From an uncultured Eubacteriales bacterium (lineage in GTDB: Bacteria; Bacillota; Clostridia; Christensenellales; Aristaeellaceae), in contig CACZLE010000020.1 in assembly GCA_902781945.1 (NCBI GenBank), positions 1 to 39,698 of the forward strand: 39,698 bases of DNA, written 5' to 3'. Under the pieces are notes generated by a model that saw nothing but the letters and a program-made list of their open reading frames with translations, ran no database searches and was not told where the DNA came from. The position numbers were made by a program, and so were the translations under genes. Shown piece by piece: positions 15,402 to 23,564 of this stretch. Every line of letters begins with the position of its first letter. The first letter of the stretch is position 1.

Positions 15402-15896
15402 TCACCTCCCGATGAGCTTGAGCACAGTGACCACGATCCAGGACACGCACAGGATGCCCACCATCCAGGTGGCCTGGCGCAGGATCTGGCCCAGGCCCAT
15501 TTTCTGCGGCTTCTTTTCGGCCTCTTTCAGGGTCTTTTCCAGGGATTCCAGGCGTTTTTTCAGCTGCTTGATTTCGTCCTGGCTGTCGCTCGCCTCCGCC
15601 TTGCGGTCCTTTTCCTGGCGCAGCACCTTTTCCTCCAGCATGGTCAGCTGGGCGCTGGCGCTGTCCACGTCCCGGCGCAGGGCGCTCTGATCCTCGCTCA
15701 GGCCCTCCACCACCAGCGTCATTTCGCTGGTGAATTCCTCCACGGCCTGGTTCATATCCTTGCCCTTGAGGCTGGCGAAGGTATTCTCGATAAAATCGCG
15801 CGCGCCGCGAACAAGGCCCGGCTTTTTGCCGGATGCCTCCTCCGCGGCGGGCAGATGCTGATCCCTCGGGATCAGTTCATTTTCTTTTTCGGTCAT
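15402..15896 (-). CDS. Coiled-coil protein with C-terminal membrane anchor
   Basis: A 164-residue protein. It has a charged N-terminal third, then a long heptad-like coiled coil (about 55-130) rich in Leu, Glu, Lys and Gln, with DEIKQLKKRLESLEKTLKEA as its clearest part. A single hydrophobic segment follows (about 142-160, WMVGILCVSWIVVTVLKLIG), and the protein ends immediately after it. This is a tail-anchored topology with the coil in the cytosol. The gene starts 6 bases after prs ends, with TAAGG as ribosome site. The function is unknown; a scaffold is a guess from shape alone. Confidence 0.7.
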   Translation of the reverse strand: MTEKENELIPRDQHLPAAEEASGKKPGLVRGARDFIENTFASLKGKDMNQAVEEFTSEMTLVVEGLSEDQSALRRDVDSASAQLTMLEEKVLRQEKDRKAEASDSQDEIKQLKKRLESLEKTLKEAEKKPQKMGLGQILRQATWMVGILCVSWIVVTVLKLIGR

Positions 15897-15902
15897 TTTT
15901 CC

Positions 15903-17114
15903 TTATACCATAGTAATCCCCATGGCCGCCTGCTCGTCATGATAGCGCTCCAGCAGGGCCTTGATGCGGTTGTAGGGGTTCAAAAGCCCGTGCAGGGACC
16001 GATCATGGTTCAGCGTGGCGATCAGATAGGAGATATACTTGCTCATGTCCGCCTGGACGAACCAGGGCTCCTCCTGGATCTCCGGCGCGCAGTAGGTCAG
16101 ATTGGTGGAGATCACCTTGGTGATCAGGCCTTCCTCCCAGGCCTTGCGGAACATTTCCGGACCGGAGGAGAAGAAGGCGAAGGTGGGCAGGGCGTAGATG
16201 CGATTGGCCTTGCGGGCCTTGAGCTCCCGGCAGACGTCCAGCATGGAATCGCCGGAGGCCAGCATGTCGTCCACCACCAGGATATCCTTGCCCTCCACGT
16301 CGGCGCCCAGGTATTCGTGGGCTACGATGGGGTTGCGGCCATTGACGATGGTGGTGTAATCGCGGCGCTTGTAGAACATGCCCATATCCAGGGAAAGAAC
16401 GGAAGAATAGTAGATGTTGCGCTGCATGGCGCCCTCGTCGGGGCTGACCACCATCATATGCTGCTTGTCCATGCGCAGATCCTTTTCAGACTTGCACAGG
16501 GCCTTGAGCATCTGGTAGGTGGGCATGACGTTTTCAAAGCCGATGAGGGGCACGGCGTTGACCATGCGGGGATCGTGGGCGTCGAAGGTGATGATGTCCC
16601 GGATGCCCATATTGACCAGCTCCTGGAGACCCAGGGCGCAATCCAGGCTCTCGCGGGTGGTGCGGCGGTGCTGACGGCTTTCATAGAGCATGGGCTCGAT
16701 CACCGTGACGCGCTTGGCCTTGCCGGCGATGGCGGAGATGATGCGCTTGAGGTCCTGGAAATGATCGTCGGGAGACATGGGCACTTCCTGCCCGTACATT
16801 TTATAGGTAACGTTATGGGCGCACACATCCACGATGATGTACACGTCCAGACCGCGGACGCTCTCGCGCAGCACGGCCTTGCCTTCACCCGTGCCAAAGC
16901 GCGGGCAGGCGCTCTTGATCAGGAAGGTATCGCGGTTTACACCCGGGCTGGTGTAATACTCCTCATCCTGCATTTCCTGCAGGCTGTGCCATTTGAGCAG
17001 CCACTGATTGATCTTTTCGCCGATCTTCTCGCAGCCGGGCATGGCGATGATGCCAAGCGGGCCGACTGGTACGCTGGTCGGGTCCTTTTCCCATGTGGTC
17101 AGCAACCTGGTCAT
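15903..17114 (-). CDS. prs: Ribose-phosphate pyrophosphokinase (PRPP synthetase), long form
   Basis: Makes 5-phosphoribosyl diphosphate from ribose 5-phosphate and ATP, the precursor for nucleotides, histidine and tryptophan. Recognisable parts are the ATP-side arginines (YESRQHRRTTRESLDC, about 145-159), TFDAHDP (177-182), the VSPDEGAM motif (223-230) and the PRPP-binding loop DILVVDDMLASGDSMLDV (about 277-294). At 403 residues it is much longer than the usual 310-320-residue enzyme, and has a distinct N-terminal extension and a long C-terminal end; such long forms occur in Clostridia. GGGGAGG precedes the ATG. It is first of a four-gene operon that continues with two membrane-linked unknowns. 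Confidence 0.88.
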   Translation of the reverse strand: MTRLLTTWEKDPTSVPVGPLGIIAMPGCEKIGEKINQWLLKWHSLQEMQDEEYYTSPGVNRDTFLIKSACPRFGTGEGKAVLRESVRGLDVYIIVDVCAHNVTYKMYGQEVPMSPDDHFQDLKRIISAIAGKAKRVTVIEPMLYESRQHRRTTRESLDCALGLQELVNMGIRDIITFDAHDPRMVNAVPLIGFENVMPTYQMLKALCKSEKDLRMDKQHMMVVSPDEGAMQRNIYYSSVLSLDMGMFYKRRDYTTIVNGRNPIVAHEYLGADVEGKDILVVDDMLASGDSMLDVCRELKARKANRIYALPTFAFFSSGPEMFRKAWEEGLITKVISTNLTYCAPEIQEEPWFVQADMSKYISYLIATLNHDRSLHGLLNPYNRIKALLERYHDEQAAMGITMV

Positions 17115-17158
17115 GATTTTTCCTCCCCTGTAACGGCGTATTCTTACTGTCGGCTTCT

Positions 17159-17187
17159 ATTATACACAAAATCCAGTCGCAAGAAAA
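17159..17187 (-). promoter_or_regulatory. Promoter of the prs operon
   Basis: On the minus strand a perfect TATAAT (17159-17164) lies 44 bases before the prs start. A -35 at 17 bases distance is poor (TTTTCT), so only the -10 is certain. Confidence 0.55.
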
Positions 17188-17244
17188 GCATATTATCAGC
17201 ATTTAAGAACAAATTTTGCAAACTCACAAATTTTGTTCGCTTTT

Positions 17245-18777
17245 TTAGTCGATAAATGCCAAATTTACGCGGGGATAGGTCACTTCCTGCCCCTGCTCGG
17301 AGAGGAAGGTGTATGTGCCGTTCATGGTGCCGTACAGGGTGACCAGGGTATCGGGATCGGCGGAGACGGGGGTGTCGCTCAGGGCGATGAGCAGATTTTT
17401 GAAGTTGCTGCCGCTTTTGTCGGTGGCGAAGGTCACCACCCACTCGCTTCCGTTCTCCTGCACGTCCGTCACATAGCCCTTATAGCGCAGCACGCGGCCC
17501 TCGTAGCGCTCGGGCGAGCGGCTGATATTGGCGTAATCGGGGCTGATGGAGGTATCGCGCACCGTCTGGCGGCGCTGGCCGTCGTCCATCTCCCGGCGGA
17601 TGACGTAGCTGAATACCTTGGTGTCGTAATCCTTTTTGGTGAAGGTCATCTGGATCTGGTATTCTCCCTCCCGGGCGGTATCCACAGTGAAGGAGAAGGT
17701 GCGGTTGTTGCCGGTCTTTTTGGTTTGCAGTTCGTTGTTGACCACCATCTGGATGGTAACGCCCGTCATGGTGGTGCCGGAAACCTTGAAGGAATCGGTG
17801 GTGAAGACCTCCGGGAAGGGAGCAGTGAAGCTCACCGGCAGGGCGGTGGGGTCATACTCCACGGAAAAGGTCTCGCTGGTGTCCTGCTCGTTCTCCGTGC
17901 CCTCGCCATAAGCGGCGCTGACGATGACGTTATACAGGTCCTTGCCCGGCAGGGTGACGTCAATCAAAAACGCGCCCTTGGCATCCGCCGTGGTGGAAAA
18001 CACCTTGCTTTTACTGCTTTGCAGCGCGGCATAGGCGGCCACGACCGATGCGCCCGGGCGCGTCGTCCCCTTGATGGTGAAGGTGTCGCTGTTGGTGCTT
18101 TCCGGGGGCGGAGCGCTGAAGGCCAAAGTCAACAGCGCTTCCGGGGCCTCGGTCATGGTGACGAAGGAGATGGAATTCTGGATGCGGTTGAGGGCGCTGA
18201 TATCGCCGGAGGTGACGTTGCGCCCCACCACCCGCATATCGATGGTCAGGGTATAGCCATTGCGGATGGTGCGCCGCCATTCCCCGCGCCAGGCCACCTT
18301 GCCGTCGATCTTGCGGGCGTAGCGGACCATGAGGAACCGGCCCTGCTCGTCGCCAAAGTTTTTCCATTCACAGCTGTCAAAGGAATAATCCGTCTTGCTG
18401 TAAAAGGTGCCGTTGGTGTGGCTGGCGCGGTAGGTGGCGCGGGTGGCGGGCGTCTGCTCGTTGATGTCGTAATACTCCTTCGCCGGCGCGTCCTGCACAG
18501 CGGTGATCACCAGGGTGCGCCCATAGGCTTCGTCATAGGCCCACACCAGCACGCCGTCCTGATTGAAGTAATCCAGCATGCTTTCGGGCGTATGGCCGAT
18601 GGTGGCCAGAAAATCAGCGTACTGATTGACGGTCTGGGGCGTGATCTGCACCAGGTATTCATCCAGCGGGATATCCACCAGCATGAACAGTTTGCCGAAC
18701 TGATAGCTGTCCGCCGACGCCGGCAGGGCTGCGAGCAGCAGTGCCAGGATCAGCAGCAGCGCATATATTTTTCGCAT
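17245..18777 (-). CDS. Exported multi-domain protein of unknown function
   Basis: A 510-residue exported protein with signal peptide (MRKIYALLLILALLLAALPA, cut near SAD). The N-terminal domain (to about 210) shows no family I can name. The middle (about 215-410) holds Ig- or carboxypeptidase-regulatory-like repeats: SDTFTIKGTTRPGASVVAA is echoed by TDSFKVSGTTMTGVTIQMV, with spacing near 100 residues. The C-terminal part (about 415-510) looks like an OB-fold that starts ISRSPERYEGRVLRYKGYV, recalling the exported proteins of the zinc operon. The ATG at 18777 is chosen by GGGAGG 8 bases upstream. No cell-wall anchor is seen. It has its own promoter. Confidence 0.75.
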   Translation of the reverse strand: MRKIYALLLILALLLAALPASADSYQFGKLFMLVDIPLDEYLVQITPQTVNQYADFLATIGHTPESMLDYFNQDGVLVWAYDEAYGRTLVITAVQDAPAKEYYDINEQTPATRATYRASHTNGTFYSKTDYSFDSCEWKNFGDEQGRFLMVRYARKIDGKVAWRGEWRRTIRNGYTLTIDMRVVGRNVTSGDISALNRIQNSISFVTMTEAPEALLTLAFSAPPPESTNSDTFTIKGTTRPGASVVAAYAALQSSKSKVFSTTADAKGAFLIDVTLPGKDLYNVIVSAAYGEGTENEQDTSETFSVEYDPTALPVSFTAPFPEVFTTDSFKVSGTTMTGVTIQMVVNNELQTKKTGNNRTFSFTVDTAREGEYQIQMTFTKKDYDTKVFSYVIRREMDDGQRRQTVRDTSISPDYANISRSPERYEGRVLRYKGYVTDVQENGSEWVVTFATDKSGSNFKNLLIALSDTPVSADPDTLVTLYGTMNGTYTFLSEQGQEVTYPRVNLAFID

Positions 18778-18811
18778 ATGCGCGACCTCCCGATTGCAAA
18801 GGTACACGCTT

Positions 18812-18840
18812 ATTTTAGCATAGATTCACGGTTTGGGCAA
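18812..18840 (-). promoter_or_regulatory. Promoter of the exported multi-domain protein
   Basis: On the minus strand TTGCCC (18835-18840) and TAAAAT (18812-18817) are separated by 17 bases, with an extended TGC before the -10. Confidence 0.7.
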
Positions 18841-18872
18841 CGCTCAAAATGTAAATCTATTGTGAAAACGGA

Positions 18873-20006
18873 TTATTCCTCAAATTTCAGCGTGATGGGC
18901 GCGTTGCTGGTGCGGACGTTCAGGCGCTTGTCGCCCCCCGCCCGGTTGCCCAGCAGGTTGCTGCCGTTGCTGGTGGAGGAGGACACGGTATACTCCGCCG
19001 CGTCGCCCTTGAGGGTGCCGCTGACGGCCCCGTTGCTGGTCTTGAGGATGTAATCGGGGGCCGATACGCCCTCCAATTCGATCTTGCCGTTGCTGGAAGA
19101 CAGGCTCACGCGGCCCTCCACGGTGCTGTCCTTGACGGTGACGCTGCCGTTGCTGTTGACGGCCTCCAGGTCCTCCCGGATATAGAGATCGGACAGGGTG
19201 ACCCGGCCATTGCTGGTGGTGAGGCGCGCGGAATGGGCGTTGACGTCGTCCAGGGCGATGCGGCTGTTGCTGGTGGCGCAGGTGATCTTCTGGGCGCAGT
19301 TGACGTCGTCCAGCTTGATGTAGGCGTTGCTGGTGGACAGACGCAGGGGCTGGGCGAAGGTGATATCGCTGACGGCGATGCGGCTGTTGCTGGTGGACAC
19401 GGTCAACTGGGCCAGCATGGTCTTGGGCAGGGTGATCTCAATCTCGTTTTCGGGGGCTTCATAGCTGAACACGCCGCCGTCGGAGACGATGCGCTCCCCC
19501 AGGCTGGAGATGAACTTGCCCACGCCGCTCAGGATGCTTTCCAGGCTGAAGCCCTCGCCGCTCTTTTCGTTGATGAAGCTGCTGACGGGGCGCATCTTGT
19601 GCTCCAGGGTCAGTACGCCGTCGTCCTCGTGGAGCTGGAAGATATCGTTGCTGCCGATCATGTAGCGCAGGACGATCTCGTCCTCTTCCCCCGCCGCCAC
19701 GGTGACGCGCTTGTTTTCCGCCTGGACGCGCAGCTCGCGCACGGCGCTGGCGGGACGGCGGATCTCCTGGCGCTTGTCGTCGGCGGCCTTCTGCTTGCTG
19801 CCCGCGGGCACGCCCGCCTCCTCCAGCACCCGGCTGGCGATCTCCTGCACGGGCTCCATGGCCTTGACGGCGGCTTCCTCGGTCATGCCCGCCTCCATGC
19901 GATCGTCGATCATTTCAGCATAATAGGAAAGGACGCCTTCGCGCTCCTCCTCCTGCATGTCCGCCAGGGCGGCTTTCAGATCGTTCAAAAACTGCTCTCT
20001 CGTCAT
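18873..20006 (-). CDS. DUF1700/HAAS - DUF4097 beta-repeat protein
   Basis: A 377-residue protein. Residues 1-65 form the helical DUF1700/HAAS-type domain (REQFLNDLKAALADMQEEER, then MTEEAAVKAMEPVQEIASRVL) often paired with PadR regulators. From about 90 to the end it is a DUF4097 beta-solenoid-like domain with nine Ser/Thr-Ser-Asn-x turns spaced about 20 residues apart (near 206, 226, 246, 265, 285, 305, 324, 346 and 367). There is no signal peptide and no obvious membrane helix, unlike many DUF4097 proteins. Its start overlaps the padR stop (ATGA) with GGAGGG upstream, so translation is coupled. Relatives are linked to envelope stress, but the function is unproven. Confidence 0.85.
   Translation of the reverse strand: MTREQFLNDLKAALADMQEEEREGVLSYYAEMIDDRMEAGMTEEAAVKAMEPVQEIASRVLEEAGVPAGSKQKAADDKRQEIRRPASAVRELRVQAENKRVTVAAGEEDEIVLRYMIGSNDIFQLHEDDGVLTLEHKMRPVSSFINEKSGEGFSLESILSGVGKFISSLGERIVSDGGVFSYEAPENEIEITLPKTMLAQLTVSTSNSRIAVSDITFAQPLRLSTSNAYIKLDDVNCAQKITCATSNSRIALDDVNAHSARLTTSNGRVTLSDLYIREDLEAVNSNGSVTVKDSTVEGRVSLSSSNGKIELEGVSAPDYILKTSNGAVSGTLKGDAAEYTVSSSTSNGSNLLGNRAGGDKRLNVRTSNAPITLKFEE
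18900..19410 (-). repeat. Tandem coding repeats of about 60 bp within the DUF4097 gene
   Basis: The plus strand shows CGTTGCTGGT or close variants about every 60 bases (for example near 18902, 18963, 19024, 19265, 19326 and 19386). They encode the S/T-S-N turn of the beta repeats. The units are diverged except for this core. Confidence 0.8.
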
Positions 20007-20314
20007 TGTTCATCCCTCCTGATAAAGTCATAAACCTTCATGACGTCCTGCCATTCCACCAGGAATTCGTCGATGCGATTGCGGCCCGCGTCGGTGATGG
20101 CGTAATACTTGCGGAGCCTGCCGTTATGTTCCATGGAATAAACCTTGAGCGCGCCCGCCGTTTCCAGCCGGCGCAATACGGGATATAGGGTGGACTCGGA
20201 GATGGAAAGCACCTCCTCCGCCTCCCGCACCAGCTGGTAGCCGTAGGAATCCCCCCGCAGCAAGAGCTTTAAGATGCAGGCCTCGATGAGTCCCCGTTTC
20301 ATTTGAGCATCCAT
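20003..20314 (-). CDS. PadR family transcriptional regulator
   Basis: A 103-residue winged-helix repressor of the short (s-type) PadR class. It contains the recognition region SISESTLYPVLRRLETAGAL, the wing SMEHNGRLRKYYAITDAGR and a C-terminal dimerisation helix. The first helices read MKRGLIEACILKLLLRGDSYGYQL, split here only by residue order. GGAGGG lies before the ATG at 20314. It is co-transcribed with the DUF4097 gene from a promoter buried in a long palindrome (20337-20393), so it very probably represses its own operon. The inducer cannot be told from sequence. Confidence 0.93.
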   Translation of the reverse strand: MDAQMKRGLIEACILKLLLRGDSYGYQLVREAEEVLSISESTLYPVLRRLETAGALKVYSMEHNGRLRKYYAITDAGRNRIDEFLVEWQDVMKVYDFIRRDEQ

Positions 20315-20336
20315 GCGATCCCTCCTGACCTGAGAT

Positions 20337-20393
20337 AATACCTCTTAACACGGCATACTATATCACACATAGTACATCGTGTCAAGAGGTATT
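20337..20393 (-). promoter_or_regulatory. PadR operon promoter inside a 57-bp palindromic operator
   Basis: TTGACA (20380-20385) and TATAGT (20357-20362) are separated by 17 bases on the minus strand, with an extended TGA. Three nested inverted repeats share one centre at 20365: AATACCTCTT/AAGAGGTATT (20337-20346, 20384-20393), ACACG/CGTGT (20348-20352, 20378-20382) and TACTAT/ATAGTA (20356-20361, 20369-20374). It looks like an autoregulatory PadR operator that covers both promoter hexamers. Confidence 0.88.
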
Positions 20394-20425
20394 TTGCAAA
20401 ATATAATATTTTTCATTCGGCAATA

Positions 20426-22894
20426 TTATTCCGTTTGAAAGATGGAGGCCTCGGCGGTATCCTCACCGGTGAGCCAGCCCAGGATGTCCTGCCACAGCCC
20501 GGCGCTGCCCGAGGAAGGCGAGCGCGCCTGGGCGATCTGCACCAATTGGTTGCCCTCCAGCAGCACGCCGTTTTGCAGCAGCTCATAGTTGATGGGCGTC
20601 ACCCGGTAGGTGTACACCACCCCCAGCTTGGCCGTGGCGTCGGCGTAATAGACAGCCTGGCCCGCGGCGGCGTTGAGCTCGGTCAGGATCAGGCTTTCGC
20701 CGTCGCTGTCCCGCTGCACCCGCAAAAGGGCGTTTTCCGCAGGCGTGATGCACAGCACGGGATTGCCCTTTTCGTTGTGGGTCACATAGAAGGCGCTGGG
20801 GCCGGCGGGGGCCTTCCAGGCGGTGGACTTCTTGGACAGCTTGTTGGACGCCGTGAAAACCTCGGAATAGCGATAGCTCTTGGGGGTCAGGTCGGTGGCC
20901 AGCATGGCCTCCCCCAGCCATTCGACGCTGGCCCGGTCCACCGTCTGCCACACGATGCCCTCCGGCGTATCGAAGGCGGGCTTGTCCTTGCCCTGATAGG
21001 CGTTTTTGAAGAACTCCGCAGCCAGCGCGGCGGTGTAATCGCCGCCGGAGACCCAGCCCGCCAGCCGGTGCTTGCTGTCCGGGCGGTCAAAGCCCATCCA
21101 GAAGGCGGTGGCGATCTCCCGGTTGTAGGCGGCCATCCAGATATCCCGGTTGCCGCCGCCGGTCATGTTGTTGGTGCCCGTTTTGCCCGCCACCGGCGTA
21201 CCAGCGGCGGAGAGCTTGGCCCCCGTGCCGCTGGCGGTGACGGATTGCAGCAGGCTGTTCATCAGATAGGCCGTCTCCCGGCTGAGCACCCGGGTCCCTT
21301 GCCGGGTGTGGGCGTAGATCACGTTGCCCGCCGCGTCCTGGATGGCGCGGATGAAATAGGGTTCATGGTAGGTGCCGCCGTTGCCGAACACCGCGTAGGC
21401 CGCCGCCAGCTGCACCGGGGAGACGCCATAGGTCAGGGACCCCAGGGCCAGGGACAGGCCCCAGTCGGCGTCCGTCAGCGGGATGCCCACTTTTTGCAGG
21501 TACTCCCGGCCCGCGGAGACGCCGATGCGGCTGAGCATCTGCACCGCCGCCACGTTCATACTCCATTTGAGGGCCTCCCGCACGGTGACGAAGCCGTGAT
21601 AGCTGTTGCCGCTGTTGCGGGGCGTGTAGCCGCCGGTGAAAGTAGTGGGGGTATCGTTGAGCACGGTGGCGGTGGTGGCTCCGTAGCTTTCGATGGCGGG
21701 AGCGTACACCGCCAGGGGCTTCATGGCGGAGCCGGGCTGACGGCGCAGCTGGGTGGCGCGGTTGAGGCCCCGCTGCACGGTGTATTCCCGGCCCCCCACC
21801 ACGCAGAGCACCGCGCCGGTATCCGCGTCCAGGCAGGCCATGGCGCTCTGGGGCTTTTCCCCATCCGAGGCCGCAGCGGCGAAGAACTTGCTCTGGGCAT
21901 ATTCCGCGTCCGCGATCTGCTGATATTCCGGCTCCAGGGTGGTATAGATATGATAGCCGCCGCCCAGCAGCGCGTCGCCGCTGATGCCCAGCAGCCGTCC
22001 CGCCTCCTCGATGACGGCATCAGTGAACCAGCCGTAGGCGTTCTCGGTTTTGGCCGCCGGAGCAATGGAAAGCTCCTCCGCCACGGCGGTATCATATTGA
22101 TCCTTTGTGAGCATCGCGTGCTCCAGCATGGTGGACAGGATATAGCGCCGCCGGGAAGCATTGGCCCCGGGGTTCAGATGGGGCGCATAGGCCGAGGGCG
22201 CTTTGACGATGGCCGCCAGCGCCGCCGCCTGGGCGGGAGTCAGCTCCGAAGCGCCCGTCTCAAAATAAGACCGGGCCGCCGCCTCGATGCCGTATGCGCC
22301 CCGGCCAAAGTAGACATAATTCAGGTACATCTCCAGGATCTCGTCCTTGGTGCAGGCTGCCTCCAGCTGCACCGCCAGATAGACCTCCTCCAGCTTGCGG
22401 GCGATGGTTTTATCGGCGGACAGATGGGTCAATTTGATCAGTTGCTGGGTGATGGTGCTGGCCCCTTCGCTGTAGGAACGGGAGCGTAGATTGGCGACGA
22501 TGGCCCCGAAGATCCGCACGGGATCAAAGCCGTAATGCTGATAAAAGCGCAGATCCTCCGCCGCCAGAAAGGCGTTCTTGACATAATCCGGCAGGGTGGA
22601 CAGGGGGATCACCGTGCGGTCCTGACTGCCCTTGAGGGCCGTGATCTGCTGATCGTGGCGGTCATAGACCGCGCCGGTCTGCTGAACGGCGGTGATCTTG
22701 GCAAGATCCAGCCTTTGCCAGGAGGGCACGTCAAACAGGAACCAGCCCGCCGTCAGTCCGCCCAGGGTCAGGACGGCCAAGGCCAGCGCCAGCCTGCGGA
22801 AGATATGCCGTTTGGGCCGTCCCTCCAGGCGCCGCAGGGCCTGCCGGTCCTCCCGCTCCATCCGTTTTTCCATCTTTTTCACATGCCTGCGCAT
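20426..22894 (-). CDS. Class A penicillin-binding protein (PBP1a-type)
   Basis: Bifunctional peptidoglycan synthase of 822 residues. Short basic cytosolic tail, then one membrane anchor (about 33-54). A GT51 glycosyltransferase (about 85-260) has catalytic E113 in AAEDLRFYQHYGFD and the motif GASTITQQLIK. A transpeptidase (about 345-640) has S389-A-M-K392, S445-M-N and K571-T-G. A C-terminal region of about 120 residues resembles a fibronectin III-like tail (AVYYADATAKLGVVYTYRV). The start at 22894 is chosen by AGGAGG 9 bases upstream; in-frame ATGs at 22873 and 22861 are alternatives. It polymerises lipid II made by MurG, encoded elsewhere in the window. Beta-lactams target this class. Confidence 0.95.
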   Translation of the reverse strand: MRRHVKKMEKRMEREDRQALRRLEGRPKRHIFRRLALALAVLTLGGLTAGWFLFDVPSWQRLDLAKITAVQQTGAVYDRHDQQITALKGSQDRTVIPLSTLPDYVKNAFLAAEDLRFYQHYGFDPVRIFGAIVANLRSRSYSEGASTITQQLIKLTHLSADKTIARKLEEVYLAVQLEAACTKDEILEMYLNYVYFGRGAYGIEAAARSYFETGASELTPAQAAALAAIVKAPSAYAPHLNPGANASRRRYILSTMLEHAMLTKDQYDTAVAEELSIAPAAKTENAYGWFTDAVIEEAGRLLGISGDALLGGGYHIYTTLEPEYQQIADAEYAQSKFFAAAASDGEKPQSAMACLDADTGAVLCVVGGREYTVQRGLNRATQLRRQPGSAMKPLAVYAPAIESYGATTATVLNDTPTTFTGGYTPRNSGNSYHGFVTVREALKWSMNVAAVQMLSRIGVSAGREYLQKVGIPLTDADWGLSLALGSLTYGVSPVQLAAAYAVFGNGGTYHEPYFIRAIQDAAGNVIYAHTRQGTRVLSRETAYLMNSLLQSVTASGTGAKLSAAGTPVAGKTGTNNMTGGGNRDIWMAAYNREIATAFWMGFDRPDSKHRLAGWVSGGDYTAALAAEFFKNAYQGKDKPAFDTPEGIVWQTVDRASVEWLGEAMLATDLTPKSYRYSEVFTASNKLSKKSTAWKAPAGPSAFYVTHNEKGNPVLCITPAENALLRVQRDSDGESLILTELNAAAGQAVYYADATAKLGVVYTYRVTPINYELLQNGVLLEGNQLVQIAQARSPSSGSAGLWQDILGWLTGEDTAEASIFQTE

Positions 22895-22976
22895 CCTGCA
22901 TCGCCCTCCTGCGGGTAGCTTGCCCCAAAAAAGGAACACGAAGCAGTTTTTATCTGGCATTCCGCGCAGAATTTAC

Positions 22977-23005
22977 TTGAAAGCCGCCATTTGCCATGCT
23001 ATACT
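22977..23005 (+). promoter_or_regulatory. Promoter of the exported protein at 23038
   Basis: TTGAAA (22977-22982) and TATACT (23000-23005) are separated by 17 bases, with an extended TGC. It is a strong sigma-A promoter. Confidence 0.8.
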
Positions 23006-23019
23006 GAATAAAACACCGT

Positions 23020-23034
23020 GAAAGGACGCCTTTC
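23020..23034 (+). promoter_or_regulatory. Hairpin covering the ribosome-binding site
   Basis: GAAAGG (23020-23025) can pair with CCTTTC (23029-23034) over a 3-base loop. The left arm contains the only Shine-Dalgarno candidate (AAAGGA) for the ATG at 23038, so this small hairpin could hide it and lower or tune translation. Confidence 0.45.
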
Positions 23035-23037
23035 CGC

Positions 23038-23520
23038 ATGAAAAAAATTGTGGCGCTGCTGTGTATCCTGACGCTGCTTTGTCTCTCCTCCGCCCTGGCC
23101 GAAGCCAGCTTTACCGCCAGCGCAGGCGGCGCGAGGCTGCTGACCGTGAGCTATGACGAGGCCGCCTTCCGCATGGATACGGACAGCTATCTTTCCTCCA
23201 GCCGGGGCGGGCACACCTGGCTGGCCATGTTCTACAACGGCGGCGCCACCATCGAGCTGGCGGCGGACCGCTATGACGACGCGCCCGCGGACGGCAGCCG
23301 ATTGGCCGATTATCTGTGCGCCAAGTGGAACGGCAGCCTGGTGGAAACCAGCGCCGGACCCGTGCCGTTCGTCATCCTCTCCCTGAGCGGCCCCACCGGG
23401 CAGAGCTACTGCGCCGCGGCGCTGATCCAGGGCTACGTGGTGCATTTTGAGGTTTTCAGTTACGGCGGAACGGAAGGGCTGGGGACGCTGCGGCAATTGC
23501 TCGGCGGCGTGCGGCCATAA
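23038..23520 (+). CDS. Small exported protein of unknown function
   Basis: A 160-residue protein with a signal peptide ending SSALAE. The mature part is a compact mixed beta/alpha domain without transmembrane segments. It has two Cys (in DYLCAKW and QSYCAAAL) that could form a disulfide, and many Gly/Asp turns. No family is recognised. It has a strong promoter, a ribosome site in a small hairpin and a shared terminator with the convergent exported protein at 23565-25151. Its signal-peptide style matches several other exported proteins of the window. Confidence 0.75.
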   Translation: MKKIVALLCILTLLCLSSALAEASFTASAGGARLLTVSYDEAAFRMDTDSYLSSSRGGHTWLAMFYNGGATIELAADRYDDAPADGSRLADYLCAKWNGSLVETSAGPVPFVILSLSGPTGQSYCAAALIQGYVVHFEVFSYGGTEGLGTLRQLLGGVRP

Positions 23521-23556
23521 AAAAACAGGCGGTTTGCGGGCCGCCTGTTTTTTTAT
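23521..23556. terminator. Bidirectional terminator
   Basis: AACAGGCGG (23524-23532) pairs with CCGCCTGTT (23541-23549) with A-run before and T-run after. It serves both convergent genes. Confidence 0.9.
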
Positions 23557-23564
23557 GGCGCTTT

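Noticed and set aside
20435..22489. A 684-codon frame antisense to the penicillin-binding protein
   Set aside because: The opposite strand encodes an intact class A PBP with all catalytic motifs. The antisense product is low in complexity.
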